Below the pieces are notes generated by a model that worked only from the letters and a program-made list of their open reading frames with translations, did no database searches and had not been told where the DNA came from. Shown here piece after piece: positions 18,111-29,132 of a stretch of 64,000 nt of DNA; within the stretch, counting starts at the first letter, position 1; each line of letters starts with the position of its first letter. Origin of the DNA: Lysobacter antibioticus (lineage in GTDB: Bacteria > Pseudomonadota > Gammaproteobacteria > Xanthomonadales > Xanthomonadaceae); assembly GCF_001442535.1 (NCBI RefSeq), contig NZ_CP013141.1:3973148-4037147 (forward strand), written 5' to 3'. A program made the translations under genes and the position numbers.

Positions 18111-18422
18111 ATGAAACGCCGCGCCAACGACACCGAGCAGACCGAAGACGCGATCGCCGACCTGGCGGTGGCCCTGGCCGGTCTGCGCAGCGCCGAACAG
18201 GTGCGCGCCTTCCTTGAGGACCTGTGCACGCCGGCCGAGCTGGAGGCGATGAGCGACCGCTGGCGGGTGGTGCCCTTGCTCAACGAAGGCGTGCCGTATC
18301 GCGAGATCCACGACCGCACCCAGGTCAGCGTGACCACCATCGGGCGCGTCGCCCGCGTGCTCGAACGCGGCACCGGCGGTTACGGCGCGGCCCTGCACCG
18401 GCGCGCGGCGCGACATCGCTGA
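18111..18422 (+). CDS. TrpR/YerC-family regulator at the head of the his operon
   Basis: 103 residues. The helix-turn-helix is clear: [31 protein letters not shown], then [14 protein letters not shown], the TrpR/YerC signature. Members found next to his genes in Xanthomonadales are thought to sense histidine or its tRNA status and repress the operon (recalled from regulon predictions). It sits 83 bases before hisG on the same strand and behind the palindrome at 18013-18036. Confidence 0.85.
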   Translation: MKRRANDTEQTEDAIADLAVALAGLRSAEQVRAFLEDLCTPAELEAMSDRWRVVPLLNEGVPYREIHDRTQVSVTTIGRVARVLERGTGGYGAALHRRAARHR

Positions 18423-18505
18423 TCTTCGCCATCCCTTCCGGCATGCGCCGCCCTCGGCCTGCCGCTTCGTTCCCGCATCGACCGTCCCCCTTCCGAGACC
18501 CGTTC

Positions 18506-19420
18506 ATGAGCCCTCCCGCCAGCGCCGCCGCGCGTGACCGCTTGCGCATCGCGATCCAGAAATCCGGCCGTCTCGCCGAGCCGGCGCGCGCGCTGCTGGC
18601 CGCCTGCGGGCTGAGCTGGCGCGAGAGCCGCGACCGCCTGTTCTGCTACGGCGAAACCCTGCCGGTCGACCTGTTGCTGGTGCGCGACGACGACATCCCC
18701 GGCCTGATCGCCGACGGCGTCTGCGACCTCGGCGTGGTCGGCCGCAACGTCCTGCTCGAACAGGACGGCGACCGCCGCAGCAACGGCCGCGAATCGGCGT
18801 TCCGCGAATGGCGCGCGCTCGGTTTCGGCGGCTGCCGTCTGGCGCTCGCCGTGCCCGAGGCCTGGCACTGGGAAGGCCCGCAGCAACTGGCGGGCAAGCG
18901 CATCGCCACCAGCTATCCGGCGCTGCTGTCGCAGTGGCTGGCCGGCGAGGGCGTCGACGCCCAGGTCGTGTTGCTGTCGGGCTCGGTCGAAATCGCCCCG
19001 CGCCTGGGCCAGGCCGAGGCGATCTGCGATCTGGTCTCGAGCGGCGCCACCTTGTCGGCCAACCAGCTCAAGCCGGTGCAGACCCTGATCGAAAGCGAGG
19101 CGGTGCTGGCCGGCCCGGCCGGCGGCTTCGACGACGTGCGCGGCGAACTGGCCGATCTGCTGCTGCGCCGTCTCGACGGCGCGCTGCGCGTGCGCAACAG
19201 CAAGCTGCTGATGTTCCAGGCGCCGCGCAATCTGCTCGACGAATTGCTGCCGCTGTTGCCCGATGCCGAGCCGCCGACGGTGATGAGCCTGGACAACGGC
19301 GACGGCGTGGCCCTGCAGGCGCTGTGCCACGGCGCGGTGACCTGGCAGCGGCTGGAAGAACTCAAGCGCGCCGGTGCGCGCGGCCTGATGGTGGTACCGG
19401 TCGAGGGCATGCTGGCATGA
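18506..19420 (+). CDS. hisG: ATP phosphoribosyltransferase, long form
   Basis: 304 residues from ATG 18506. It carries the catalytic domain ([41 protein letters not shown]) and the C-terminal histidine-binding regulatory domain of long HisG (after ANQLKPVQ, with [25 protein letters not shown]). It condenses ATP and PRPP as the first, feedback-inhibited step. Its stop overlaps hisD by four bases. Confidence 0.95.
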   Translation: MSPPASAAARDRLRIAIQKSGRLAEPARALLAACGLSWRESRDRLFCYGETLPVDLLLVRDDDIPGLIADGVCDLGVVGRNVLLEQDGDRRSNGRESAFREWRALGFGGCRLALAVPEAWHWEGPQQLAGKRIATSYPALLSQWLAGEGVDAQVVLLSGSVEIAPRLGQAEAICDLVSSGATLSANQLKPVQTLIESEAVLAGPAGGFDDVRGELADLLLRRLDGALRVRNSKLLMFQAPRNLLDELLPLLPDAEPPTVMSLDNGDGVALQALCHGAVTWQRLEELKRAGARGLMVVPVEGMLA

Positions 19421-20730
19421 GCGCGAAGATGCAACGCCTCGACTGGAACGCGCTCGACGAAGCCGCGCGCGAACAGGCGCTGCGCCGTCCGGCGCAACAG
19501 ACCCGGGCCTCGACCGCGGCCGCGGTGGCCGAGATCGTCGAAGCGGTACGGCGCGACGGCGATGCCGCTCTGCGCCTGTATGGCGAACGTTTCGACGGCG
19601 GCGCACCCGAGCGCTTCGCCGTCGGTGCCGCCGAGTTCGACGCCGCCGAAGCCTCGTTGAGCCCGGCCTTGCGCACGGCGATCGACGAGGCCGCCGAACG
19701 CATCGCGATCTTCCACGACGCCGGCATGACCGAGCCGTACGCGATCGACACCGCCGAGGGCGTGCGCTGCGAACGCATCCTGCGGCCGATCCGCCGGGTC
19801 GGCCTGTACGTGCCGGCCGGCTCGGCGCCGCTGCCGTCCACCGCACTGATGTTGGCGGTGCCGGCGGACCTGGCCGGTTGCCGCGAGATCGCCCTGTGCA
19901 CGCCGCCGCGCCGCGACGGCAGCGCCGACCCGGCGGTGCTGTACGCCGCGCGCCGATGCGGGGTAACCCGGGTGTTCAAGGTCGGCGGCGCCCAGGCGAT
20001 CGCGGCGATGGCCTTCGGCACCGAGAGCATCGGCAAGTGCGACAAGCTGTTCGGCCCCGGCAACGCCTACGTCACCGAAGCCAAGCGCCAGGTCGCGCTG
20101 ATCGAGGGCGGGGCGGCGATCGACCTGCCGGCCGGGCCCTCGGAAGTGCTGGTGATCGCCGATGCCGGCGCGCGCGCCGATTTCGTCGCCGCCGATCTGT
20201 TGTCGCAAGCCGAACACGGCCCGGACTCGCAGGTGCTGCTGGTGAGCGACGACGAGGCCTTGCTCGATGCGGTCGACCTCGAACTCGAAACGCAGCTGGC
20301 CAAGCTGTCGCGCGCCGACACCGCTCGCGCCGCGCTGCAGTCCTCGCGTTCGATCCGGGTCGATTCGATCGAGCGCGCGCTCGAAGTCAGCAATCGTTAT
20401 GCGCCCGAACATTTGATCCTGGCCCTGCGCGATGCGCGCGAGTGGCTGCCCGAAGTCGAGGCGGCCGGTTCGGTGTTCCTCGGCGACTGGGCGCCGGAAG
20501 CGCTGGGCGACTACTGCAGCGGCACCAACCACGTCCTGCCGACCAGCGGGGCCGCGCGTTATGCCAGCGGCGTCAGCGTCGCCAGTTTCCAGGTCGCGAT
20601 CACCGTGCAGGAAGTGCAGCCGCGCGGCCTGCTGGCGATCGGCCCCTGCGCGGTCGAGCTGGCTTCGGCCGAAGGGTTGGACGCGCACCGCGAGGCGGTG
20701 GCCTTGCGTTTGCGGGCGGCAGCGGCATGA
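19417..20730 (+). CDS. hisD: Histidinol dehydrogenase
   Basis: 437 residues. Signatures include [47 protein letters not shown], the zinc-site region [12 protein letters not shown], and NRYAPEHLI. It oxidises histidinol to histidine in two NAD-dependent steps. It overlaps hisG and hisC by ATGA at each end. Confidence 0.96.
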   Translation: MSAKMQRLDWNALDEAAREQALRRPAQQTRASTAAAVAEIVEAVRRDGDAALRLYGERFDGGAPERFAVGAAEFDAAEASLSPALRTAIDEAAERIAIFHDAGMTEPYAIDTAEGVRCERILRPIRRVGLYVPAGSAPLPSTALMLAVPADLAGCREIALCTPPRRDGSADPAVLYAARRCGVTRVFKVGGAQAIAAMAFGTESIGKCDKLFGPGNAYVTEAKRQVALIEGGAAIDLPAGPSEVLVIADAGARADFVAADLLSQAEHGPDSQVLLVSDDEALLDAVDLELETQLAKLSRADTARAALQSSRSIRVDSIERALEVSNRYAPEHLILALRDAREWLPEVEAAGSVFLGDWAPEALGDYCSGTNHVLPTSGAARYASGVSVASFQVAITVQEVQPRGLLAIGPCAVELASAEGLDAHREAVALRLRAAAA

Positions 20731-21860
20731 ACGCCAAGAACGAATCGAGTCCGATCGACATGAACGACGACAACCCCCTGAACCTGTTGCGCGAGGACCT
20801 GCGCGATTTCGCCGGCTACAGCTCGGCGCGCAGCGAGAAGCGCAGCGGCCGGGTCTGGCTCAACGCCAACGAAGCAGCCTGGCCGAGCGTGGCCGATGGT
20901 GAAGGCTCGGTGCGCCGTTATCCGGACCCGCAGCCGCAGCGCCTGCGCGAGACGCTGGCCGGGCTGTACGGCTGCGAGCCGCAGCAACTGCTGGCCGGCC
21001 GCGGCAGCGACGAGGCGATCGATCTGCTGGTGCGCGCGCTGTGCCGCCCCGGCGGCGACGCCATCGTGCTCACCCCGCCGACCTTCGGCATGTACGCGGT
21101 CAACGCGCGCCTGCACGGCACGCGTACGGTCGAAGTCGCCTTGCGCGACACGCCGGCCGGTTTCGCCTGCGATTTCGCCGCGGTCGCCGAAGCGGCCGAA
21201 CGCGACAACGCCAAACTGGTGTTCCTGTGCTCGCCCGGCAACCCCTCCGGCACTTTGTTGCCGTTGGCCGAGATCGATGCGCTGGCCTTGCGTTTGCGCG
21301 GCCGCGCCCTGGTCGTGGTCGACGAGGCTTATCTCGAATTCGCCGACGGCGCTTCGGCGGTGAGCCTGCTCGCTGCGCGCCGCAATATCGCGGTGCTGCG
21401 GACCTTGTCGAAGGCGCATGCCCTGGCCGCGGCGCGCATCGGCAGCGTGATCGCCGACGCCGAGCTGATCGCCGCGCTGCAGCGTTGCCAGGCGCCGTAT
21501 CCGCTGCCCACGCCGTGCGTGAACCTGGCCCTGCGCGCGCTGGCCGAGGTGCCGCGCAACACCACCAAGGCCCGCGTGGTCACCGCGATCGGCGAGCGCG
21601 AACGCCTGTTCGCGGCCCTGCAGGCCTTGCCCGGCGTGCTCCAGGTCTATCCCTCGCAGGCCAATTTCCTGCTCGTCCGTTTCGATGACGCGCAGGCCGC
21701 GTTCGACGGCCTGCTCGATGCCGGCGTGGTGGTGCGCGACATGCGCGCCGCGCCGCAGCTCGGCAACGCCCTGCGCATCAGCCTGGGCACGCCGGAGCAG
21801 AACGCGGCGGTGATCGAAGTGCTGACGCGTAATGCGCAGATGCGCGGAGTGGCGGCATGA
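20727..21860 (+). CDS. hisC: Histidinol-phosphate aminotransferase
   Basis: 377 residues, fold type I PLP enzyme. LNANEAAWP opens the domain, [10 protein letters not shown] binds the cofactor, [10 protein letters not shown] holds the PLP aspartate and tyrosine, and [14 protein letters not shown] contains the Schiff-base lysine. It overlaps hisD by ATGA; hisB starts inside its stop. Confidence 0.95.
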   Translation: MNAKNESSPIDMNDDNPLNLLREDLRDFAGYSSARSEKRSGRVWLNANEAAWPSVADGEGSVRRYPDPQPQRLRETLAGLYGCEPQQLLAGRGSDEAIDLLVRALCRPGGDAIVLTPPTFGMYAVNARLHGTRTVEVALRDTPAGFACDFAAVAEAAERDNAKLVFLCSPGNPSGTLLPLAEIDALALRLRGRALVVVDEAYLEFADGASAVSLLAARRNIAVLRTLSKAHALAAARIGSVIADAELIAALQRCQAPYPLPTPCVNLALRALAEVPRNTTKARVVTAIGERERLFAALQALPGVLQVYPSQANFLLVRFDDAQAAFDGLLDAGVVVRDMRAAPQLGNALRISLGTPEQNAAVIEVLTRNAQMRGVAA

Positions 21861-23080
21861 GCGCGCTGACGCCGATCCTGTTCGTCGATCGCGACGGCAC
21901 CTTGATCGAGGAGCCGGCCGATTTCCAGATCGACAGCTATGCCAAGCTGCGTTTCGTGCGCGGGGTGATCCCGGCGATGCTGAAGCTGCGCGACGCCGGC
22001 TATCAGTTCGTCATGGTCACCAACCAGGACGGCCTCGGCACCGAGGCGTATCCGCGCTGGAGTTTCGACGGCCCGCACCAGCTGATGATGCAGGTGTTCG
22101 AGAGCCAGGGCATCGTCTTCCGCGAGGTGCTCATCGATACCAGTTTTCCGGCCGAGAACCTGCCCACCCGCAAGCCCGGCATCGGCCTGGCCCTGCCGTT
22201 GCTGAAGGATCGCAGTATCGACTGGTCGCGCTCGGCGATGGTCGGCGACCGCGAAACCGACAACGGCTTCGCCGCCAACCTCGGCATCCGCGCGTTCCAG
22301 TTGCGCACCGAGCAGTTCGGCGGCGAGTGGGATTGGGCCGGCATCGCCCACACCCTGGCCGACTGCCCGCGCACCGCGCGGGTGCAGCGCAATACCCGCG
22401 AGACCCGGATCTCGGTCGCGGTCGACCTGGACCGCGTCGCCGAGCCCAAGGTCGGCACCGGCCTGGGCTTCTTCGACCACATGCTCGAACAGATCGGCAA
22501 GCACGGCGGTTTCGCCCTGGAACTGCGCTGCGAAGGCGACCTGCACATCGACGAGCACCACACCATCGAAGATAGTGCGCTGGCGCTGGGACAGGCGCTG
22601 CGCGAAGCGCTCGGCGACAAGCGCGGCATCGGCCGCTATGGCTTCGATACTGCGGCGGGCGGCGGCACGGAGGGCTCGGTCGAAGAGGGCGCGCTTCAGG
22701 AAGCTGTATCCGAAAAAAGCACATTTGCAGAAAGCGCGCTTCAAGAAAGCACACTTCAAGAAAGCACATTAGGCCGACACACCGTCGTCTTGCCGATGGA
22801 CGAAACTCTGGCGCGTGCGGCGCTGGATTTCTCCGGCCGCCCGTATTTCGTCTTCTCCGGCAGCTTCGCGCGCGAGCGGGTGGGCGATTTCCCGACCGAA
22901 CTGGTCGCGCATTTCTTCCGTTCGCTGTGCGAAACCGCCGGGCTGAACCTGAATCTGAACGTAGAAGGTGATAACGATCACCACAAAGTTGAGGCCTGCT
23001 TCAAATCCGTGGCGCGCGCGCTGCGCCAGGCGATCCGTCGCGAAGGTCGCGAACTGCCGAGTACCAAAGGGGTCTTGTGA
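21857..23080 (+). CDS. hisB: Bifunctional HisB (phosphatase and IGP dehydratase) with a repeat-rich insertion
   Basis: 407 residues; bifunctional HisB usually has about 355. The N-terminal HAD phosphatase (DRDGTL at 11-16, KPGIG near 106) and the C-terminal dehydratase ([35 protein letters not shown] and [13 protein letters not shown]) are both intact. Residues 264-308 between KRGIGRYGF and [10 protein letters not shown] are extra: a Gly-rich part, then Glu/Ser/Leu repeats ([13 protein letters not shown]). At DNA level these are near-repeats of CTTCAAGAAAGCACA in an A-rich island unlike the surrounding GC-rich gene. The insertion keeps the frame, so the enzyme may still work. Confidence 0.93.
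   Translation: MSALTPILFVDRDGTLIEEPADFQIDSYAKLRFVRGVIPAMLKLRDAGYQFVMVTNQDGLGTEAYPRWSFDGPHQLMMQVFESQGIVFREVLIDTSFPAENLPTRKPGIGLALPLLKDRSIDWSRSAMVGDRETDNGFAANLGIRAFQLRTEQFGGEWDWAGIAHTLADCPRTARVQRNTRETRISVAVDLDRVAEPKVGTGLGFFDHMLEQIGKHGGFALELRCEGDLHIDEHHTIEDSALALGQALREALGDKRGIGRYGFDTAAGGGTEGSVEEGALQEAVSEKSTFAESALQESTLQESTLGRHTVVLPMDETLARAALDFSGRPYFVFSGSFARERVGDFPTELVAHFFRSLCETAGLNLNLNVEGDNDHHKVEACFKSVARALRQAIRREGRELPSTKGVL
22700..22772 (+). repeat. hisB: Tandem 15-base repeat inside hisB
   Basis: Units close to CTTCAAGAAAGCACA occur two times almost exactly (22739-22768) and in weaker form before that (GCTTCAGGAAGC, ATTTGCAGAAAGCGC). The unit length of 15 keeps the reading frame. Composition is about half A/T in a gene that is otherwise strongly GC-rich. 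Confidence 0.75.
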
Positions 23081-23691
23081 TGTCTTGGGTTGTAGTCGTC
23101 GATTCGGGTGGGGGGAACATCGGCTCGGTGCGTTATGCATTGGAGCGGCTGGGTGCGCGTTCGATCCTGAGCGCCGACCCCGCAACGATCGCCTCCGCCG
23201 ATCGCGTGATCCTGCCGGGCGTGGGCGCAGCAGCCCCCGCGATGGCGCGGTTGCGGGAACGGGGCCTGGTCGATCCGATCCGCCGCTTGCAGCAGCCGTT
23301 GCTCGGGATCTGCCTGGGCATGCAGCTGCTGTACGAGTCCTCGGAGGAGGGCGAGGTCGAGTGCCTCGGACTCCTTCCGGGCCGGATCACCAGGCTGCAA
23401 CCAGGACCAGGAGTACGTGTGCCTCATATGGGCTGGAATTTCCTCGACAAATGCGAAACGCCCACCGGCGCCCCGGGATTGTTGACCGGCATCGGCGAGC
23501 GCGACCAAGCCTATTTCGTTCACAGCTACGCCGCGCCGCTGACCTCGGACACCTTGGCCAGCACCAGTTACGGCCGCAGCTTCACCGCGGTCGCCGGGCG
23601 CGGGCGCTGTTACGGCGCCCAGTTCCACCCCGAGCGCTCGGCCGCCGTCGGCTCGCGCCTGCTCGCTAATTTCCTGGCGCTGGAGGCGTGA
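23080..23691 (+). CDS. hisH: Imidazole glycerol phosphate synthase, glutaminase subunit
   Basis: 203 residues from ATG 23080, whose A is the last base of the hisB stop. Class I glutamine amidotransferase: [10 protein letters not shown], the nucleophile in [11 protein letters not shown], and the His/Glu pair in QFHPERS. It feeds ammonia to HisF. A GTG one codon earlier is possible but less likely. Confidence 0.95.
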   Translation: MSWVVVVDSGGGNIGSVRYALERLGARSILSADPATIASADRVILPGVGAAAPAMARLRERGLVDPIRRLQQPLLGICLGMQLLYESSEEGEVECLGLLPGRITRLQPGPGVRVPHMGWNFLDKCETPTGAPGLLTGIGERDQAYFVHSYAAPLTSDTLASTSYGRSFTAVAGRGRCYGAQFHPERSAAVGSRLLANFLALEA

Positions 23692-23693
23692 AC

Positions 23694-24443
23694 ATGGGCA
23701 ACAGCACGCTTTATCCCGCGATCGACGTTCGCGACGGTCGGGTCGTCCGCCTGCACCAGGGCGATTACGCCCAGGAAACCCGTTACGAAACCGAGCCCCT
23801 GGCCCTGGCCACGCGTTACGCCGAGGCCGGCGCCAAGTGGCTGCACCTGATCGACCTCGACGCTGCCCGCTACGGCGGCTACACCCTGGCGCCGTTGTTG
23901 CGCGCGATCACCACCTCCAGCTGGATGCGCGTGCAGACCGGCGGCGGGGTGCGCAGCGAGGCCGATGTCGAGGCCATCCTCGACGCCGGCGCCGACCGCG
24001 TCGTGGTCGGTTCGCTGGCGATCAAGGAGCCCGAGCTGGTGATCGGCTGGCTCAAGCGCTTCGGCGCCGACCGCATCACCATCGCCCTGGACGTGCGCCA
24101 GAACAGCGCAGGCGACTGGGAACTGCCGGTGGCCGGCTGGACCGAGGACAGCGGCATGCGCCTGGAACCTCTGCTCGAGCGCTACGCCCAAGCCGGCCTG
24201 CGCCACCTGCTGTGCACCGACGTCTCCCGCGACGGCACCCTGGCCGGGCCCAACCTCGACCTGTACCGGCACATCCACGAGGTCGCTCCGTACGTGCAAT
24301 TGCAGGCCTCGGGCGGCATCCGCGACATCGCCGACATCGTCGCCGCCGACGGCGTCGGCTGCGCCGGCGCGGTGCTCGGCAAAGCCCTGATCGAAGGCCG
24401 TTTCGAGTTGACGGATGCTCTGCGCCAGGTGCGCCGATGCTGA
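23694..24443 (+). CDS. hisA: ProFAR isomerase
   Basis: 249 residues. A TIM barrel with [19 protein letters not shown] at the start, the phosphate-binding [15 protein letters not shown] and [13 protein letters not shown], and the catalytic pair D (IDVR) and D ([10 protein letters not shown]). GGAGG at 23682-23686 is seven bases from ATG 23694, which decides the start against GTG 23688. Confidence 0.95.
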   Translation: MGNSTLYPAIDVRDGRVVRLHQGDYAQETRYETEPLALATRYAEAGAKWLHLIDLDAARYGGYTLAPLLRAITTSSWMRVQTGGGVRSEADVEAILDAGADRVVVGSLAIKEPELVIGWLKRFGADRITIALDVRQNSAGDWELPVAGWTEDSGMRLEPLLERYAQAGLRHLLCTDVSRDGTLAGPNLDLYRHIHEVAPYVQLQASGGIRDIADIVAADGVGCAGAVLGKALIEGRFELTDALRQVRRC

Positions 24444-25222
24444 ACGGGCTGAGCCGGCGCATCGTGCCCTGCCTGGACGTGCGCGACGGGCGCGTGGTCA
24501 AGGGCGTGCGTTTCCGCGACCACGTCGACATGGGCGACATCGTCGAGCTGGCCTTGCGCTATCGCGACGAGGGCGCCGACGAGTTGGTGTTCTACGACAT
24601 CACCGCCAGCCCGCAGGGCCGCAGCGTCGACCGCGACTGGGTCGAACGCGTCTCGCGCGCCATCGACATTCCGTTCTGCGTCGCCGGCGGCATCCGCTCG
24701 GTCGCCGACGCGCGCGGCGTGCTCAACGCCGGCGCCGACAAGATCTCGATCAACACCCCGGCGCTGGAGCGTCCCGAGCTGATCGGCGAGATCGCCGAGG
24801 AGTTCGGCGTGCAATGCGTGGTGGTCGGCATCGACAGCCTGCGCGACCCCGACGGCGAATGGCGCGTGCGCCAGTACACCGGCGACCCCTCGCGCACCCA
24901 GGCCCTGGCCCGGCGCACCCTGGACTGGGTGGTCGAGGCCCAGCAGCGGGGCGCCGGCGAGATCGTGCTCAATTGCATGGGCAGCGACGGCGTGCGCAGC
25001 GGTTACGATCTGGAACAGCTCGCCGCGGTGCGGGCGATCTGCGAGGTGCCGCTGGTGGCTTCCGGCGGCGCCGGCGCGATCGAGCATTTCGGCGCGGTGT
25101 TCCTGCAGGCCGACGTCGACGCGGCCCTGGCCGCGAGCGTGTTCCATTCCGGCAGCATCCGCATTCCGGCCTTGAAAGCAGCATTGCGAGAGCAGGGTGT
25201 CCCAGTCAGACAGCTCCACTAA
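24437..25222 (+). CDS. hisF: Imidazole glycerol phosphate synthase, cyclase subunit
   Basis: 261 residues. Typical HisF start [20 protein letters not shown], then [25 protein letters not shown], the catalytic aspartate region [18 protein letters not shown] and [11 protein letters not shown]. It joins the HisH ammonia to PRFAR, yielding IGP and AICAR. It overlaps hisA by seven bases. Confidence 0.96.
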   Translation: MLNGLSRRIVPCLDVRDGRVVKGVRFRDHVDMGDIVELALRYRDEGADELVFYDITASPQGRSVDRDWVERVSRAIDIPFCVAGGIRSVADARGVLNAGADKISINTPALERPELIGEIAEEFGVQCVVVGIDSLRDPDGEWRVRQYTGDPSRTQALARRTLDWVVEAQQRGAGEIVLNCMGSDGVRSGYDLEQLAAVRAICEVPLVASGGAGAIEHFGAVFLQADVDAALAASVFHSGSIRIPALKAALREQGVPVRQLH

Positions 25223-25886
25223 TTCCTCCACCACGGCGTCCGCGACGCTGAGCACGGAGCAGATCGACGCCCTGGCCTGGGACAAGCAGGACGGCCTGCT
25301 GCCGGCGGTGATCCAGGACGCGGCCAACCTGCGCGTGCTGATGCTCGGCTACATGGATCGCGCCGCCCTGCAGGCCACCCTCGACAGCGGCCATGTGACC
25401 TTCTTCAGCCGCAGCAAGCAGCGGCTGTGGACCAAGGGCGAAAGCTCAGGGCATTACCTCGACCTGGTCTCGATCGAAACCGATTGCGACCGCGACACCT
25501 TGCTGGTGCGCGCGCGTCCGCACGGCCCGACCTGTCACCTCGGCCGCGACAGCTGCTTCCCGAGCGCGCCCGGCGACGCCGCGGCCTTTCTCGGCGAGCT
25601 CGATGGGCTGATCGCCGAGCGCGCGCGCGAGCGCCCCGCCGGCAGCTACACCACCAAGCTGTTCGAGAAGGGCGTGCGCTCGATCGCCCAGAAAGTCGGC
25701 GAAGAAGGCGTCGAGACCGCGCTGGCCGCGGTGGTTCAGGACGATGCCGCGTTATGCGGCGAAGCCGCCGACCTGCTGTTCCACCTGCAGGTGCTGTTGC
25801 GTGCGCGTGGGCTGTCGCTGAGCGATGCGGTGGCGGTGTTGCGCGAGAGGCACGGTAAACCGCATCGGGGTTCGCAGGGCGATTAG
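25197..25886 (+). CDS. hisI: Bifunctional PR-AMP cyclohydrolase and PR-ATP pyrophosphatase
   Basis: 229 residues from GTG 25197, overlapping hisF by 26 bases. The HisI part ([59 protein letters not shown]) carries the zinc cysteines. The HisE part ([24 protein letters not shown]) is an alpha-helical NTP pyrophosphatase with its metal-binding glutamates. It does steps two and three of the pathway and ends the operon. Confidence 0.95.
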   Translation: MSQSDSSTNSSTTASATLSTEQIDALAWDKQDGLLPAVIQDAANLRVLMLGYMDRAALQATLDSGHVTFFSRSKQRLWTKGESSGHYLDLVSIETDCDRDTLLVRARPHGPTCHLGRDSCFPSAPGDAAAFLGELDGLIAERARERPAGSYTTKLFEKGVRSIAQKVGEEGVETALAAVVQDDAALCGEAADLLFHLQVLLRARGLSLSDAVAVLRERHGKPHRGSQGD

Positions 25887-26008
25887 GCTGTTGCTGTCGG
25901 CCTCGCACGATCTGTTCCCAGGGTAGGAGCGGCGTCCTGCTGGATTTCCTTCGGTCACAAGCCGCGACCGCGCCTCCTTAATCTCGCGGCGTTATTGGCA
26001 TAGTCCCT

Positions 26009-26091
26009 GTAGGAGCGGCGTAAGCCGCGACCTCTTTCATGCGCCGGCGCAGACTCATCATTGTCGTGGTCGCGGCTTGCGCCGCTCCTAC
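26009..26091. repeat. GTAGGAGCGG palindromes, inverted pair
   Basis: One copy at 26009-26032 on the plus strand and one at 26068-26091 on the minus strand, 35 bases apart. Each is a hairpin with the pattern GGAGCGGCG-yaa-GCCGCGACC. A related composite start, GTAGGAGCGGCG followed by TCCTGCTGGA, lies at about 25924. Confidence 0.85.
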
Positions 26092-26139
26092 CCCGGAGCC
26101 CGCGGCGCTGCGAAGCCGTTGCCGCTGTTGCTGTTGCTG

Positions 26140-26360
26140 TGCGTAGCTTTGCACTCGCGAAGGCAATGGAAGACCCGGAGGGCGGCCCGCAGGGATGCGG
26201 GCCGTTTTTCATCGGGACAAGGATGTCCCGTATGAAAAATCCCTGCGGAGGCACCGCTCGTGCGGGCTGGTGATTCAAAACAAAGCATTTTTCTTTGGTT
26301 ACCTTTCTTTTGTTGCTTTAGACAAAAGAAAGTAACCCGCCGCTTTAGTGGCGGAAGCTC
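26140..26360 (+). repeat. Composite hairpin element, copy A
   Basis: Parts in order: GCACTCGCGAAGG, GAAGACCCGGAGGG, a stem GGCCCGC-agggat-GCGGGCC followed by GTTTTT, a second hairpin CGGGACA-agga-TGTCCCG, AAAAATCCC, then a long imperfect hairpin with GGTTACCTTTCTTTTGT at 26297-26313 pairing with ACAAAAGAAAGTAACC at 26322-26337, and finally GCGGAAGCT. It matches copy C (36860-37080) base for base in register, with no gaps. Confidence 0.85.
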
Positions 26361-26399
26361 TTGGCGTTTGATCTTGTTTGTATGAAAGCCAAAAGCAAG

Positions 26400-26625
26400 T
26401 GCGGAGCTTCCGCCCCCTAAAGGGTGCGGGTTACTTTCTTTTGCTAAGCCCAAAAGTCCGTCTGGATTCCCTTCGGTCAAAGGTAACCAAAGAAAAGGGC
26501 TCTCCTTGCAAGGGCACAGGCCACGAGTGCGATGCTCGCGTCGGGATTTTTCGATAGGACATCCTTGTCCTATCGAAAAACGGCGCACGTCCTGTGCGCC
26601 ACCCTCCGGGTCTCCACTTGACCGG
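26400..26625 (-). repeat. Composite hairpin element, copy B (opposite direction)
   Basis: Read on the minus strand it follows the same plan as copy A: GAGACCCGGAGGG, a stem GGCGCAC-aggac-GTGCGCC followed by GTTTTT, the hairpin GATAGGACA-agga-TGTCCTATC, AAAAATCCC, a GGTTACCTTT block, AAAAGAAAGTAACCC, CCCTTTAGGG and GCGGAAGCT. The stem sequences differ from copy A but pairing is kept. Copies A and B face each other and could fold into one large inverted structure. Confidence 0.8.
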
Positions 26626-26649
26626 TAAAGCGGCAAAGCAGATCAAAAT

Positions 26650-26702
<53 letters not shown>

Positions 26703-26727
26703 TTGGTGGTTTCGCACCCGCTCTTGG

Positions 26728-26815
26728 GTAGGAGCGGCGCAAGCCGCGGCCGCGTGGTCTCAATCTCGCGCCGTATCCGGCCGCAGCCCCATGTAAGAGC
26801 GGCGCAAGCCGCGCC
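26728..26815. repeat. GTAGGAGCGG palindromes, direct pair
   Basis: Copies at 26728-26751 and 26793-26815, same direction, in the promoter side of the following phosphoesterase gene. Confidence 0.8.
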
Positions 26816-26926
26816 GCACCGTATCGGCGGATGCCATGCGGTTCTCGCCCCCATCCCACACCGTGCCGCCTGCCTCGGTCCGGGGCGGGGATCGACGCAT
26901 AATGAGCGCTCATACCGGAGCCCTCC

Positions 26927-28549
26927 ATGCGTCCATCCGCGTCCGTCGTTGCCTTGCTGTTCGCCTTGACCGTTCCCGCCGCGGCGTTGGCCCAGGCGGC
27001 GCCCTGCGACGGCGGCAGCGTGTTCGAGGACCGCAACGGCAACGGTCGTCGCGATGCCGGCGAGCGCGGGCTGCAAGGGCAGCGCGTCTCCGACGGCGAG
27101 CGCATCGTCGTCAGCGATGCGCAGGGCCGCTACCGGCTGCCGTTGCGCGACAACCGCAGTCAGTTCCTGATCAAGCCGGCCGGTTATCGGCTGGCGAACC
27201 GCTCCAGCGGCCTACCGGATTATTGGCTCAATGTGCGGCTGCAAGCGGGGCCGGCGCTCAAATACGGCGGTATGCCCGCGACGGCGAACTGCCGCGACTA
27301 CGGCCTGATCCCTGAGCGTCGCAAAGCGTCCGGCGATCTCGATGTACTGGTCTTCGCCGATCCGCAGACCAAGACCGCGACCGACGTCGATTACTACCGC
27401 CGCGACATCGTCGAGCCCCTGCTTGCCGGTCGCGCCGGTTCGCGCGTCGCCGACCTTGGCCTGAGCCTGGGCGACATCACTCACGACGATCTGTCGCTGT
27501 ATCCGCAGCTCAATGCGGTCACCGCCAGCCTCGAGGTGCCGTGGCTGCACGCGCCGGGCAACCACGACCTGGATTTCGACGCGACCCGCGACGAGGACTC
27601 GCTGCTGAGTTTCCGCCACGTCTACGGGCCGGACACTTTCGCCTGGGAAGAAGCGCAGGCGAATTTCGTCGTGTTCGACGACGTGGTCTATCAGCCGGGC
27701 GGTAAAACCGACTACATCGGCGGCCTGCGTCCGGACCAGTTCGCCTTTCTCGAAAGTTATCTGGCCAGCGCGTCTAAGCAGCGCCTGCTGGTGCTCGCCA
27801 TGCACATCCCCTTGTTCGATGCCGCGCCGGGCCGCGAGACTTTTCGCTCGGCCGATCGCGAGCGTTTGTTCGCGCTGCTGAAGGATTTCCCGAACGTGCT
27901 GGTGCTCAGCGGCCACAGCCACACCCAGCGCCATGTCTTCCACGATGCAACCGACGGTTGGCAGGGTGCGAAACCGCTGCACGAATACAACGTCGGCGCC
28001 GCCTGCGGCGCGTTCTGGTCCGGCGTCAAGGATGCCCAAGGCATCCCCGACACGACCATGAGCGACGGCACCCCGAACGGTTATGCGCGCTTGTCGGTGC
28101 GCGCCGACGCCGGCTATGGCCTGCGCTGGTTCCCGGCGCGGCAGAGCGGCGGCGACAAGGCCGCGAACCCCTACCTGCGCCTGTACCTGCCGAAGGTGTT
28201 GCGGCGCGGTTCGTATCCGATCCGCGGAGTGTTCGCCAACGTCTACATGGGCCGCGCGGACAGCCGGGTCGAGTACCGCATCGACGAAGGCGAGTGGAAG
28301 CCGATGCGCCGCGTCGAACAGCCCGACCCGACGCTGCTGGCCGAGAACGCGCGCGACGACGAGGCCGGTCGCCTGCGCGGCTACGACCGCGCCGCCATCG
28401 CGACCCCGTCGGCGCATTTGTGGAACGCGCCGCTGCCGACCGATGCCGCCGCCGGCGAGCACCAGGTCGACGTACGCGTGTTCGACCCCTGGCAGGGCGA
28501 GCAGCGCCTGTCCGCCTCCTATCGTTTGCTCGACACCGCACAGGACTGA
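26927..28549 (+). CDS. Secreted calcineurin-like phosphoesterase
   Basis: 540 residues. A signal peptide (residues 1-23, ending ALA-QA) is followed by an N-terminal MetallophosN-type beta domain (GSVFEDRNGNGRRDAGERGL, resembling a calcium-binding dockerin-like loop). The metallophosphatase core has FADPQ, LGDITHDD, PGNHDLDFD, MHIPLF and SGHSHTQ. A C-terminal MetallophosC domain completes it. The first motif reads DPQ in place of DxH, a change seen in this subfamily. It should hydrolyse a phosphoester outside the cytoplasm. Confidence 0.85.
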   Translation: MRPSASVVALLFALTVPAAALAQAAPCDGGSVFEDRNGNGRRDAGERGLQGQRVSDGERIVVSDAQGRYRLPLRDNRSQFLIKPAGYRLANRSSGLPDYWLNVRLQAGPALKYGGMPATANCRDYGLIPERRKASGDLDVLVFADPQTKTATDVDYYRRDIVEPLLAGRAGSRVADLGLSLGDITHDDLSLYPQLNAVTASLEVPWLHAPGNHDLDFDATRDEDSLLSFRHVYGPDTFAWEEAQANFVVFDDVVYQPGGKTDYIGGLRPDQFAFLESYLASASKQRLLVLAMHIPLFDAAPGRETFRSADRERLFALLKDFPNVLVLSGHSHTQRHVFHDATDGWQGAKPLHEYNVGAACGAFWSGVKDAQGIPDTTMSDGTPNGYARLSVRADAGYGLRWFPARQSGGDKAANPYLRLYLPKVLRRGSYPIRGVFANVYMGRADSRVEYRIDEGEWKPMRRVEQPDPTLLAENARDDEAGRLRGYDRAAIATPSAHLWNAPLPTDAAAGEHQVDVRVFDPWQGEQRLSASYRLLDTAQD

Positions 28550-28553
28550 GGCC

Positions 28554-29132
28554 ATGGCCGCACTCGACGAATCGCCCATCATCGTCTTCGACGACGCTGC
28601 CGCCTTCGAGCAATGGTTGCTCGCCCATCCCGAGGCGACCGGCGTCTGGCTGAAGATCGCCAAGAAAGGCCAGGACGTGGTCACGGTGAACTACGAACAG
28701 GCGCTCGACGTGGCCCTGTGCCACGGCTGGATCGACGGGCTCAAGCGCAGCTTCGACGCCTGCTTCTTCCTGCAGCGCTTCAGCCCGCGCCGGCCCAAAG
28801 GCCTGTGGTCGAAGATCAACATCGGCAAGGCCGAGCGCCTGATCGCCGAAGGGCGCATGGCGGCCGGCGGGTTGCGCGAGGTCGAGGCGGCCAAGGCCGA
28901 CGGCCGCTGGGACGCGGCCTACGATTCGGCCAGCAAGATCGAGGTGCCCGAGGACCTGGCCAAGGCGCTGGCCAGGCAGCCCAAGGCGGGCACGTTCTTC
29001 GAGCAGCTCGACAAGACCAATCGCTACGCGGTGCTGTGGCGCGTGCAGACGGCGAAGAAGCCGGAGACGCGCGCGAGCCGGATCGAGAAGTTGGTGGCGA
29101 TGCTGGCGCGCGGGGAAAAGATTCACGGGTGA
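28554..29132 (+). CDS. YdeI/OmpD-associated family protein
   Basis: 192 residues. FEQWLLAHPEATGVWLKIAKKG, ALDVALCHGWIDGLKRSFD, FLQRFSPRRPKGLWSKINI and a helical C-terminal half are the family's hallmarks. Some members protect against antimicrobial peptides or bacteriocins, but the biochemical role is unsettled. It starts four bases after the phosphoesterase stop, so the two are probably co-transcribed. Confidence 0.85.
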   Translation: MAALDESPIIVFDDAAAFEQWLLAHPEATGVWLKIAKKGQDVVTVNYEQALDVALCHGWIDGLKRSFDACFFLQRFSPRRPKGLWSKINIGKAERLIAEGRMAAGGLREVEAAKADGRWDAAYDSASKIEVPEDLAKALARQPKAGTFFEQLDKTNRYAVLWRVQTAKKPETRASRIEKLVAMLARGEKIHG

